DNA from: Oceanococcus sp041619555
GTDB taxonomy: Bacteria > Pseudomonadota > Gammaproteobacteria > Nevskiales > Oceanococcaceae
NCBI GenBank assembly: GCA_041619555.1
Contig: JBFKDQ010000011.1
Location: forward strand, 14,883-78,882
Direction: 5' to 3'
DNA length: 64,000 nucleotides
Shown piece by piece: positions 17,472-28,129 of the stretch; the first letter of the stretch is position 1; the number at the start of each line of letters is the position of its first letter. The position numbers and the translations under genes were made by a program. The notes beneath the pieces were generated by a model. The model saw nothing but the letters and a program-made list of their open reading frames with translations. It searched no databases and had not been told where the DNA came from.

Positions 17472-17681
17472 GTGAGTGGCCTCGAAGCGCAGATCGTTGA
17501 CCTGCAGACCCGGGTGGCCTATCAGGACGATACCCTGCAGCAACTCAACGACGTGATCGCCGCTCAGCAGCAGCAAATCGAACGCCTGACCCAGGCCATC
17601 CAGCGCCTATCGGAACAGATGCGTGACTGGCGCGAACATGGCGTGGTCGGCGGCGACGACGCGCCACCGCCGCACTACTGA
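17472..17681 (+). CDS. slyX: SlyX family coiled-coil protein
   Basis: 69 residues, close to the 72 of E. coli SlyX. Nearly the whole chain is a heptad-type coiled coil (LEAQIVDLQTRVAYQDDTLQQLNDVI and QQQQIERLTQAIQRLSEQ), and it ends in the PPPHY signature. Function unknown. The GTG at 17472 is the only reasonable start, 4 bases after ppiC, so translation probably depends on ppiC. Confidence 0.88.
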   Translation: MSGLEAQIVDLQTRVAYQDDTLQQLNDVIAAQQQQIERLTQAIQRLSEQMRDWREHGVVGGDDAPPPHY

Positions 17682-17693
17682 GCCACCGAACCG

Positions 17694-17713
17694 GCGCAAG
17701 ACCACCCTTGCGC
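17694..17713. terminator. Stem-loop between convergent slyX and yceH
   Basis: GCGCAAG (17694-17700) pairs with CTTGCGC (17707-17713) around a six-base loop. No T-run follows on either strand, so it is at best a weak bidirectional terminator or an RNA-end protecting hairpin for the two convergent genes. Confidence 0.4.
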
Positions 17714-17726
17714 AGAAGGCTGGGCC

Positions 17727-18359
17727 TCAGCCCGGATCGCGCTGCAGCAGCTCCGCCAGCTGGTTCTCCAGCTGGCGGATACGCGCCTCCAGCGCATCCA
17801 GGCGACTGCTGTCGCCAGATCCGCGGACAGGCGCATCCGCCACCGCCGGGATCGCATCTTCGCCGCACAGCAGATGGGCGAATCGCTCTTCCTTGCGACC
17901 GGCATCACGCGACAAGGACTTGACCAGGGGCTGCGCCCGATCGGCCAGATCCTCCAGCGCCTGACGCACCCCATCCAGATCCTCCGGCCCCTTCAGGCTG
18001 GCGGCATGGGCGCGCAGCTCGGCCAGGGTTTGCGGGCCACGCAACATCAGCGCGACCAAAACGGCCTGGGTGTGCGGCTTCAGCAGCAGTTGATGGGTGA
18101 AACGATGCCGCCATTTCGCCACCCTCGCGCCATGCTCATCGGCCGCCAGTTCGTGATCGCGCAGGTCCATCAGGGCCGCACCGACCTGCGCCTCGCTGAG
18201 CTGCATCACCGGATCGCGACAGTTCTTCTGATTGCAGGCGGCCATCAAGGCATTCACCGTCATCGGATAATACTTCGGCGTGGTCAGGGATTTTTCGACC
18301 AGGGCCGCCAGCACGCGGGCCTGGTCCAGGCTCAGAATCAAATCATTCATCGATGGCAT
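17727..18359 (-). CDS. yceH: YceH family protein (DUF480/UPF0502)
   Basis: 210 residues. The two DUF480 winged-helix repeats are recognisable from SLDQARVLAALVEKSLTTPKYYPMTVNALMAACNQK, RDPVMQLSEAQV and LMLRGPQTLAELRAHA, followed by the GRKEERFAHLL segment. The C-terminus adds a short coiled coil (LDALEARIRQLENQLAELL). Proposed roles are DNA- or protein-binding; no activity is established to my knowledge. The start could be the ATG at 18359 or the next one at 18350. Monocistronic by appearance, convergent with slyX. Confidence 0.9.
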   Translation of the reverse strand: MPSMNDLILSLDQARVLAALVEKSLTTPKYYPMTVNALMAACNQKNCRDPVMQLSEAQVGAALMDLRDHELAADEHGARVAKWRHRFTHQLLLKPHTQAVLVALMLRGPQTLAELRAHAASLKGPEDLDGVRQALEDLADRAQPLVKSLSRDAGRKEERFAHLLCGEDAIPAVADAPVRGSGDSSRLDALEARIRQLENQLAELLQRDPG

Positions 18360-18568
18360 TCCGCTCTCAAGACCCGACCAGTGTACGTCGGCTCAGGACT
18401 TCAAGGGCAGACGAACGGCGCCTCCCGCGGACGCCTGTTCCAGCTGGCACGAAGCCTCCGCGCCAGGCGCCGGATTCCGCTACAGGACAGATCGAGCATA
18501 ATGAGCGGGGGCTGGGGGCGGCCGAAGGCGCCCGGCCGGCGCGGCGGGATGTGGATCGGGGGCATGCG

Positions 18569-21204
<2,636 letters not shown>

Positions 21205-21214
<10 letters not shown>

Positions 21215-21753
21215 AGCGCGTCGTAGAGCCAGGCCCTGGCCTTGACCCAGTCCCGCCGCACGGTGCGCTCATTGACCCCCAGGGCTTCTGCGGTCTCGGC
21301 ATCCGAATAGCCGCTGAAAAACCGGCATTCCACCACTTGAACCAGGCGCGGACTGAGCTCGGCCAGACGCTTGAGCGCCTCGTCCAGGGCCAGCATCAGG
21401 TCCGCGTTTTCATCCGGATCCACCGGCATCAGACCCAGACTGGTGTCATCCAGGGAAACCGGACGAACCCCGCTGCCGCGCTTTTCCGCCTGCGTTGCCC
21501 GCGCCCGATCAACCAGCACCTGGCGCATGGCCGCCGCCGCGGTATTGAGAAAATGCGCCCGGCTGGCAAAGCCCTGCATGCGCGCCAGCTTGAAGAATGC
21601 CTCGTTGACCAGCACCGTGGTGGAAAACGTCTGCCCCGCCACCAGCTTGCGGCGCTCCCAGTGCGCCCGCTTCTTGAGCTCCGCGTACAGCGCCTGATAC
21701 AGGGCAGCAGCCCCCTGGCTGGTCAATTCGCCCACCGCGCCTTGCTCCACCAT
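21205..21753 (-). CDS. ECF-type RNA polymerase sigma factor (TIGR02999-like)
   Basis: 182 residues. Region 2 includes ALYAELKKRAHWERRKLV and the FSTTVLVNEAFFKLA segment typical of TIGR02999; region 4 is LSPRLVQVVECRFFSGYSDAETAEALGVNERTVRRDW, a clear helix-turn-helix. ATG at 21753 with a GGAGG site seven bases upstream. No anti-sigma gene is adjacent; the convergent kinase gene (stop ends overlapping by 10 bases) suggests control by phosphorylation, which is known for some kinase-linked ECF groups and inferred here. Its target promoters are unknown. Confidence 0.9.
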
Positions 21754-21868
21754 CGTGCACCTCCCATTTTTTCTTTTCGCTCATTACAACGCGATGGCTC
21801 CGACCTGTCCATGGCCGCCTGCGGTCCTGCTATGATCCGCCCCCGCTTTTTGCAAACTGCCTTGATCC

Positions 21869-22774
21869 ATGTGGTTTAAAAATCTCTGCGTTTTCCGTCT
21901 CGCCACGCCCTGGTCCATCGCACCCGGCGCGCTGGATGAAATCCTGCAACGCAAGCCCCTGCTGCCTTGCAGCGGCCAGACCGCGCTCAGTCGCGGCTGG
22001 GTTCCGCCACGCGCGGAAGATGGCAATCTGGTGGAAGCGCTGGTGCCGCATCTGCTGATCGCGCAGGGCACCGAGGAGAAAATTCTGCCCGCCTCGGTGG
22101 TCAATCAGGAAGCCAAGGAACGCGCCCTGCGTTTCGAGGAACAGCGCGGCTACAAACCCGGCCGCAAGCAGATGAGCGACATCAAGGATGAGGTCACCCT
22201 CGACCTGATGCCGCGCGCTTTCGTGCGGCGCAAGCAGGTGCGCGCCTGGATCGACACCGAGGAACGCTGGCTGGTGGTGGACACATCCACCGCAGCGGCG
22301 GCGGAAAACCTGATCGAACACCTGCGCGCCACGGTTGACGGCCTGCCCTCCATCGCCTTGGTCGAGCCCAACCTCGCCCTGTCCGCCACCCTGACCGAAT
22401 GGCTGGCCAAGAACAGCGCCCCGGGCCGCTTCGAGATCGAAGATGAATGCGAGCTGGTCGGCAGCGAGGAAACCAAGTCCACCGTGCGCTACCTGCGTCA
22501 TCCACTGAATACCGAGGAAATCCGCAAGCACATCGCGGCCGGCAAGCGGGTCAGCAAACTTGCCCTGTCCTGGAATGACAAGCTGTCTTTCGTGCTGCAT
22601 GACACCGTGCAGATCAAGCGCCTGAAGTTTCTCGACATGGAAGCCGATGATGCCAATGGCCAGGATGCCGATGCAGAACAGCAGTTCGAAATCGATTTCA
22701 CGCTGATGAGCAGCGAGCTGCGCGTGATGCTGAGCGAACTTTGCGCCATGATTGGGGCCGAAACTTCGGAGTAG
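21869..22774 (+). CDS. rdgC: Recombination-associated protein RdgC
   Basis: 301 residues, the usual RdgC length. The N-terminus MWFKNLCVFRL, then GWVPPRA, EEKILPASVVNQ, RGYKPGRKQMSDIKDEV, and the C-terminal ELRVMLSELCAMIG region match the family. RdgC is a ring-shaped dimeric DNA-binding protein that limits RecA-driven recombination. The start at 21869 follows a 115-base gap from the sigma-factor start, which can hold both divergent promoters. The next gene begins only 6 bases after it. Confidence 0.95.
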   Translation: MWFKNLCVFRLATPWSIAPGALDEILQRKPLLPCSGQTALSRGWVPPRAEDGNLVEALVPHLLIAQGTEEKILPASVVNQEAKERALRFEEQRGYKPGRKQMSDIKDEVTLDLMPRAFVRRKQVRAWIDTEERWLVVDTSTAAAAENLIEHLRATVDGLPSIALVEPNLALSATLTEWLAKNSAPGRFEIEDECELVGSEETKSTVRYLRHPLNTEEIRKHIAAGKRVSKLALSWNDKLSFVLHDTVQIKRLKFLDMEADDANGQDADAEQQFEIDFTLMSSELRVMLSELCAMIGAETSE

Positions 22775-22780
22775 AACATC

Positions 22781-23791
22781 ATGGACAAGGCTGAGCGGCT
22801 GCTGCAGGCGCATTTGGATTTCGAACTGAACCGCTGGACCGGGAAAACTTGTGCCGCCGATTTGCAAGCGCTGCTGGATCAGCTCTGGTCCTGGGCCGAG
22901 AACACCAGCCTGCAACAACTGCTGGACGCCGACACCGCGGTGGATACCACGCTGCGCTGGATCGATGACTGGTATCTGCCGGATACCGTGACCCTGCTGA
23001 TCGGCACCTTGACCAAGCGCCTGATCCACCTGCCCATCAACGAAGCCACCCGGGTTGGCGACGTGGTCGATGAGCAGCTGTTTGAAGCCGCTGTTGATCT
23101 CGTCGTCGAACTGGAAAGACTGCGCGAAAGCCTGATCCAACGCGCCACCGAAAGCCCGATCTACGCGATGCTGATTTCCAATGTGCTGTACAGCGGCATT
23201 CGCGATTATCTGACCGGTGAGAATGCGGTCACCAGCAAGGTGCCTGGCATGTCTTCGCTGCTCAGCAAGGGCGCCTCGGCGCTGAACAAGCGCATGCCCG
23301 GCCTGGAGACCGCAATCGAGGACCGGCTGCGCAAATACATCAGCAACAACGCGCAGAAAAGCATTCGCCTGAGCCAGAAATTTCTCCTCGAATCGCTGAC
23401 CGAAGAACAGATCCGCCGGCTCGCCGATCAGATCTGGGACCAGGGTCAGCACACCCAGCTGACCATCAGCGCCATGGTCAGCGACGACGAAATCGACCGC
23501 CTGGTCAGCTTCGGACTGGCGATCTGGCAGGACCTGCGCCAGAGCAGCTACATCCATGAACTCATTCGCGAAGGCATTTACGGATTTTACGACGGCTATG
23601 GCAGCGAAAGTCTGCAGGTCCTGCTGGAGCATATGGGCCTGAACCGGGCCGGCATTGGCAGCGAGATGCAGACCCTTCTGCCCGGTCTGCTGCAGAACGC
23701 CCACGCCACCGGCTTGCTGAAAACCTGGCTGGAGCCCCGCCTGAAGGCCTTTTACGATTCGGCGGCCTGCCGCAGCCTGCTCGACGCCTGA
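22781..23791 (+). CDS. Conserved protein of unknown function, partner gene of rdgC
   Basis: 336 residues, probably all alpha-helical and soluble with no signal peptide. Notable stretches are a tryptophan-rich N-terminus (LWSWAENTSLQQLLDADTAVDTTLRWIDDWYLPDTV), an arginine/lysine-rich middle (RLRKYISNNAQKSIRLSQKFL) and repeated LL/LA amphipathic helices. I do not recognise a family. Six bases after rdgC with the ATG well placed, so it is surely co-transcribed with rdgC. Its end lies in an unusual 11-bp tandem repeat shared with the convergent yheT gene. Confidence 0.7.
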   Translation: MDKAERLLQAHLDFELNRWTGKTCAADLQALLDQLWSWAENTSLQQLLDADTAVDTTLRWIDDWYLPDTVTLLIGTLTKRLIHLPINEATRVGDVVDEQLFEAAVDLVVELERLRESLIQRATESPIYAMLISNVLYSGIRDYLTGENAVTSKVPGMSSLLSKGASALNKRMPGLETAIEDRLRKYISNNAQKSIRLSQKFLLESLTEEQIRRLADQIWDQGQHTQLTISAMVSDDEIDRLVSFGLAIWQDLRQSSYIHELIREGIYGFYDGYGSESLQVLLEHMGLNRAGIGSEMQTLLPGLLQNAHATGLLKTWLEPRLKAFYDSAACRSLLDA

Positions 23792-23841
23792 ATCAGACCT
23801 GAATCAGACCTGAATCAGGCCTGCATCAGGTCTGAATCTGA
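23787..23841. repeat. 11-bp tandem repeat forming a 32-bp palindrome between convergent genes
   Basis: Five head-to-tail 11-bp units: CCTGAATCAGA at 23787-23797 and 23798-23808, CCTGAATCAGG at 23809-23819, CCTGCATCAGG at 23820-23830 and TCTGAATCTGA at 23831-23841. The array also forms a large dyad: TCAGACCTGA (23804-23813) is the exact reverse complement of TCAGGTCTGA (23826-23835), with CAGGCCTG in the centre. It covers the final codons of both convergent genes. No T-run flanks it. Confidence 0.9.
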
Positions 23842-24818
23842 TCCTGCAGCCAGGCCACCAGACGGCGTTCCAGCCAGAAGTCCAGGGCTCCCCGTGGACC
23901 CGCACCGATAAATCCAACATGGCCGCCATGGCTGGCCAGTTCCAGACGGACGCCAGGCGCCAGATCGGCCGCTGCGGGCACGATCTCCGGACGCATGAAC
24001 GGGTCATCCTTGCTATGTACGATCAGGGTCGGCTTGCAAATCTGCCGCAGATACGGTCGACACTGAGTCCGGACATAGTAATCACGCGCGCCCGAAAACC
24101 CGTTCAACGGCGCCGTCCAGGCTTCATCGAAGACCAGAAAGTCCGGCGCCGCCAGCGTGCTGACGAGATTCACCCGTGCGGGCAGGACAACCCTTGCCGC
24201 CTTCAATTGCGCGGCCTGCTTCAACTGCCCCAGCAGACGGCGCTGGTAGATCCGCGAGAAGCCCTCGCGCATGCGCAGCGCGCAGGGTTCAAGTTCGAAT
24301 GGCACGCTGGCCGCGGCGACGAGGTCAGCCGGATAATCCTGGCCTGCCTCACCGGCCGCCTTGAGCACCACATTGCCACCCAGTGACCAGCCCACCGAGG
24401 CGATTGGCGAATCCGGGCACTGACGACGCAAACGGTGCAGCAAGGCGAGCAGATCGCCGGTATCCCCCTGGTGGTAGGCCTGCGGCAAACGATTGGGCTC
24501 TGCCCCGGCGCCACGCAACTGCAGCATGACCCCACCCCAGCCCTGAAGCTGCAATTGACGGGCGGTGGCTCGCAGATACTTGGATTCGAAGCCACCGGTC
24601 AGGCCATGCACCAGGACCGCGATCGGCGCGCCATTCTCCGGCCGCGCAAACCAGCCCAGGTCGATGAAATCTCCATCCGGCAACTCCCAGCGCTCGCGCT
24701 CGAAACACAAGGCTGGGGTCGGCCGGATCAGAGCCGGCAGCAAGGTCTGCAGATGCGCATTCATCAGCATGGGATGGGCACGGAAATCCGCCGCCACGAT
24801 GCGTCCTTCTGAGCTCAA
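23826..24818 (-). CDS. yheT: YheT-type alpha/beta hydrolase
   Basis: 330 residues of the UPF0017/YheT (ABHD1/3-like) family. N-terminal HPMLMNAHLQTLLPAL, oxyanion-region VLVHGLTGGFES, RGAGAEPNRLPQAYHQGDTGDL, the nucleophile elbow GWSLGGN, the acid region HSKDDPFM, and the catalytic histidine SHGGHVGFIG are all visible. Family members are esterases of uncertain substrate, some linked to phospholipids. Last gene of the minus-strand operon, 10 bases after ampD. Its last codons lie in the 11-bp tandem repeat. Confidence 0.9.
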   Translation of the reverse strand: MSSEGRIVAADFRAHPMLMNAHLQTLLPALIRPTPALCFERERWELPDGDFIDLGWFARPENGAPIAVLVHGLTGGFESKYLRATARQLQLQGWGGVMLQLRGAGAEPNRLPQAYHQGDTGDLLALLHRLRRQCPDSPIASVGWSLGGNVVLKAAGEAGQDYPADLVAAASVPFELEPCALRMREGFSRIYQRRLLGQLKQAAQLKAARVVLPARVNLVSTLAAPDFLVFDEAWTAPLNGFSGARDYYVRTQCRPYLRQICKPTLIVHSKDDPFMRPEIVPAAADLAPGVRLELASHGGHVGFIGAGPRGALDFWLERRLVAWLQDQIQT

Positions 24819-24828
24819 CGCAGACTGC

Positions 24829-25395
24829 TCACGCCCGGTCCAGTGGCGCCGGCGTCAGCGCACGACGAAACTTCCGCCAGGCGAAGTACGGGCCGGGATC
24901 GGTTTTTCGTCCGGGTGCAATGTCGCAATGCCCAACGATGCGCTCCGCGCTGATCTGCGGATACCGGCGGCGCAACAGGCGCGTCAGCCGCAGCAACTGC
25001 CGGTACTGGGCCTGCGTATAGCCGCCCGCATCCGTGCCTTCAAGCTCGATTCCGATCGAAAAGTCGTTGCAGGACGGGCGTCCCTGAAAACTCGACACCC
25101 CGGCATGCCAGGCTCGTAGATCAAAGGGCACGAACTGGATCATCTGCCCGCCTCGGCGGATGAACAGATGCGCGGAAACACGCAACTGATGGATTTCCGC
25201 GAAAAATGGATGCGCCGCGGCGTCCAGCTGATTGCGGAACAGCTGCTCGACCGCAGGGCCGCCGAATCGCCCCGGCGGCAGGCTGATGCCATGAATCACC
25301 AGCAGACTGATGTCCGCAGGATCCGGGCGGGCATCATGGTTCGGGGAAAGGCACTGGCGAACGCCGGTGAGGCAGCTGCGCGAATCAATTCTCAT
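24829..25395 (-). CDS. ampD: 1,6-anhydro-N-acetylmuramyl-L-alanine amidase
   Basis: 188 residues, the E. coli AmpD length. This cytoplasmic zinc amidase cleaves L-Ala-containing stem peptides from anhydroMurNAc in peptidoglycan recycling and thereby influences AmpR-type beta-lactamase induction. Zinc ligands are in LLVIHGISLPPG (His), and VGHCDIAPGRKTDPG (His and Asp); LFIRRGG and WHAGVSSFQGRPSCNDFSIGIELEG are family landmarks. ATG at 25395 overlaps the PPTase stop by 11 bases, so the longer frame to 25509 is rejected and translational coupling is likely. Confidence 0.95.
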   Translation of the reverse strand: MRIDSRSCLTGVRQCLSPNHDARPDPADISLLVIHGISLPPGRFGGPAVEQLFRNQLDAAAHPFFAEIHQLRVSAHLFIRRGGQMIQFVPFDLRAWHAGVSSFQGRPSCNDFSIGIELEGTDAGGYTQAQYRQLLRLTRLLRRRYPQISAERIVGHCDIAPGRKTDPGPYFAWRKFRRALTPAPLDRA

Positions 25396-26152
25396 CGACG
25401 AAGTCTGCGATGCAATGTGGGCGGCCGCAAGCCTGGAGCCCGCCATCGGCGAGCGGCTGCAGTTCCTGCCAGCGTGCCGCCAGGCCACCAGCAAAATCAA
25501 GAAGCTCAAAGACTTGCGGGCGACCCGCAGCGGCGGGATGCGCCAGGCTCAGCACATGCTCATCCAGTTGCCACTGCCAGAAGCCATCTGGCGCCGCAGG
25601 GTTGCGCCAGCCCTGCCCGGCCCAGGCAAATGGGGGCAGGCTCGCAAAACCGCTGACGCCGCTGCCCAGCGCCTTGCTCCAGGCCTCCCGCGCCGACCAC
25701 AAGCACAGGCTTTGCCTGGCGCGCTCATCCGCCGGCAGCGTGGCCAGCCCATCGCGCTCTTCAGCGGCGAAAAACCGCGCAGCCAGGGCCTGCCAGCGGA
25801 CCCTTCGCGACCGCTGCTCCACATCCACACCGACCGCTTGCCCGGCCAGCGCCACGACCACACAGCCCGCCGTGTGGCTCAGGCTGAAATCCAGGCCGCC
25901 TGCCGGCTGATCCAGCACCGGCTTGCCGGACGGCGAAGACGCCAGCACGACATGAGCTGGCTGGATTCCCAGCGCCCTTGCCAGGACCCAGCGCCGCAGA
26001 CTCCAGGCCAGCGCGCGCTGACGCCGGCCTTCACCGTGCGCCATGGATGCCAGCACCTTGCGCTCCGACGCGGTCAACAAGAGCGCGCTTTCCGCAGCCA
26101 GCGCGGCGACCGACGAGCGACAGACCCAGACCTGAATGTCGCCGGGCGTCAT
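25385..26152 (-). CDS. 4'-phosphopantetheinyl transferase, Sfp type
   Basis: 255 residues. It would move the phosphopantetheine arm from CoA to a carrier protein. Signatures: LDFSLSHTAGCVVVAL, the magnesium-binding AVGVDVEQ, RFFAAEERDGL and the W-x2-REAWSKALG helix. The Sfp/EntD-like two-domain length suggests breadth towards secondary-metabolism carriers. No NRPS or PKS lies in the window, and whether a separate AcpS exists is unknown. The ATG at 26152 starts one base after the stop of the upstream DUF4105 gene (TGAAATG). Confidence 0.88.
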   Translation of the reverse strand: MTPGDIQVWVCRSSVAALAAESALLLTASERKVLASMAHGEGRRQRALAWSLRRWVLARALGIQPAHVVLASSPSGKPVLDQPAGGLDFSLSHTAGCVVVALAGQAVGVDVEQRSRRVRWQALAARFFAAEERDGLATLPADERARQSLCLWSAREAWSKALGSGVSGFASLPPFAWAGQGWRNPAAPDGFWQWQLDEHVLSLAHPAAAGRPQVFELLDFAGGLAARWQELQPLADGGLQACGRPHCIADFVDEN

Positions 26153-26153
26153 T

Positions 26154-28127
26154 TCAGAAATAGTGAAACAGGGTGAAGCCAAGCTGCTCTCCCGCCGGCG
26201 CGAAATGGCGCGCGACCTCCATCCGCAGACCCCAGGCCGCCCCGAACTGCCATTGCTGACGCAGGGCAAGCTGGCGCAGATGGGACTTCAGCCGCGCGCG
26301 CTCATCCGCCGTCCCGGCCTGCATCAGCAGGCCGAGGCCGCGCCCCTCAATGTGCCAGTCCCAGCGCTCGCCCCAGCGCCCCTGAACCCCCATCAACAGA
26401 CCTCCGGCCAGTCCCCGCTCCGCATCCAGCGCGCCCCCGAGCAGGCCACGCACCTGTCCCATCAGCCAGAGCAGCACCCCCGGCGCGGGCGCCCAAGCCC
26501 CGCCCAAGCTGCCCTGCGCGAAGATCATTCCGTGCCCATCAGGCCCATTGCGCGCATAGCCCTGATCAAGAATCCAGGACCAGGGCTTGAAAAACGCATC
26601 GCGCGGGCTGCGCGACTCGATCCGCAACAGGCTCAGTTCCTGCAGGCGCAGTTGCTGCTGGCGCAAACTGAAACGCACATCCAGAACTGCAATGCCCTGC
26701 CCGTCGACATAGCCGGGCGATGCATCCAGCACATCGTGCATGACCGGGCGCCAGGCCAGTTGCAAGGCCGGCGAGCCCCCGCGCCGAAGCCCCGCGCCCA
26801 GCCCGACACGCTGGCCTGCCTGCGCCTGTTCCGGCGCGGCGGGCGCGGCGATCTCGGCAAACGCCTCGCCCGCCGGCAGACGACTTCGCCAGCGCAGCAT
26901 CTGCCGCGCCAGCCGCTGCAGGCGGACGGAGTCCAGCAGCCCATCCACACCATTGATCCAGGCCCGGTTCTTGAGTTGATATGCCGTCCAGTCATGCGCG
27001 AGTTCGGCCAGCTGGATCTGATCGCGCAGGGGCAGATTCAGGGGCAGCGGCGGCTCGGCTGCGGCCGGCTGCAGCAGATGCAGCAGCTGCGCGCGCAGGG
27101 CGGGTGCAAGCCCGGCAATGCGCGCACTGAGCAGCGTGTGCACGGCCGGGCGGTAATCAACGGACGCCACCAGATTCTTCTCATGCAGCCGGCGGATGGT
27201 GTCCACCGGCGCCACCCACAGGCCGAAGCCAGCGCTCAGATCCAGATCCGGCCGCGCCACGTCCAGCAGGGCCAGCAGCTGAAAACTGCAGTTTTCATCC
27301 AGAAAGAAATAGTCGAAGGCGGCCTCGCGCAATTCCCAGAGATGCGCGAGCAAGCGATCGATCTCGGCTGGCGCAAGCTTCAGCCGGTACTCCCAGAGAT
27401 CGCGATTCTCGATGCGCGCGTACTCCTCCACCTTGGCGTAATAGGGATATAGCCCGAAACGCCCGGCAAAACCGCCGGTCAGCCCCTTCCAGGCGAAATC
27501 CAGATCCTGCACGCCATCGGACTGCGCCGCAAAATTGACCGCCCAGGCCAGCAGAGGGCTGCCGTGGGCCTCTTCGCCATCCAGGCGCAGCAGGGTATGG
27601 CCGAACATCGAAGACGGATTGTTCAGATAGGCCGAAGCGAAAACCAGGGTGATCCGGGTGCTCGCCAGTTGCTGTCGCCAGACCTCGAATGCCGGGCATT
27701 CCGGTGCCGGCCAGGCGCTCGCCCGGGCCGGCAAGACGCTGCGCAGATAACCGGCACGAGCGGGAAAACGACACTGGAAGGGCGTCTGACCCGGCCGTTC
27801 TGCCGCCAGCGCCGCCAGGCTCGCCGTCAACTCCAGAACGGGATCTGACGCCCCATCCGGCGCCAGAAAGAAGGCCTCTGTATCGATGCGACTGCGACCA
27901 CCACCGGGCGGCAGATGCAGAAGGCGCTGCCAGAGCGGGTGCTGCGCCAGCAGTGCGTGCGCCGCATCCGTTTCCTGCGCCGCGGCTGCGCAAGGACCGG
28001 CGCCCGCCAGCAGCACCATGCCAGCGCATACAAGCGGCCCAAGCCGGCGGCGCCACCGGCCGCCGCGCCTGCCCCTCGAAGCCGTGCGGGCAGGGGGACA
28101 CAAGAGACTGCGTGGTCTGTCGGCCAA
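26154..28127 (-). CDS. DUF4105 (Lnb N-terminal-like) periplasmic protein, copy A
   Basis: About 657 residues if translation starts at the TTG at 28127, which has AGAGAAG about 7 bases upstream. The N-terminus then gives a signal peptide: an arginine-rich stretch, then LGPLVCAGMVLLAGAG and a cleavage region at CAAAAQ. The DUF4105 core follows, with SSMFGHTLLRL near residue 174, LWEYRLKL, and DYFFLDENCSFQLLALL near 277. The family name was, as I recall, recently changed because a Bacteroides member (Lnb) acts as a lipoprotein N-acyltransferase; that activity is not established for proteobacterial members. The conserved His of FGH and Cys of ENCS are candidate catalytic residues (inference). The C-terminal third may form beta strands. 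It begins two bases after copy B. Confidence 0.8.
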   Translation of the reverse strand: MADRPRSLLCPPARTASRGRRGGRWRRRLGPLVCAGMVLLAGAGPCAAAAQETDAAHALLAQHPLWQRLLHLPPGGGRSRIDTEAFFLAPDGASDPVLELTASLAALAAERPGQTPFQCRFPARAGYLRSVLPARASAWPAPECPAFEVWRQQLASTRITLVFASAYLNNPSSMFGHTLLRLDGEEAHGSPLLAWAVNFAAQSDGVQDLDFAWKGLTGGFAGRFGLYPYYAKVEEYARIENRDLWEYRLKLAPAEIDRLLAHLWELREAAFDYFFLDENCSFQLLALLDVARPDLDLSAGFGLWVAPVDTIRRLHEKNLVASVDYRPAVHTLLSARIAGLAPALRAQLLHLLQPAAAEPPLPLNLPLRDQIQLAELAHDWTAYQLKNRAWINGVDGLLDSVRLQRLARQMLRWRSRLPAGEAFAEIAAPAAPEQAQAGQRVGLGAGLRRGGSPALQLAWRPVMHDVLDASPGYVDGQGIAVLDVRFSLRQQQLRLQELSLLRIESRSPRDAFFKPWSWILDQGYARNGPDGHGMIFAQGSLGGAWAPAPGVLLWLMGQVRGLLGGALDAERGLAGGLLMGVQGRWGERWDWHIEGRGLGLLMQAGTADERARLKSHLRQLALRQQWQFGAAWGLRMEVARHFAPAGEQLGFTLFHYF

Positions 28128-28129
28128 AA

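Noticed and set aside
21830..23704. Very long minus-strand frame over rdgC and its partner
   Set aside because: It is the shadow of two real genes in a GC-rich genome; the plus-strand proteins have clear starts, and RdgC is a known family.
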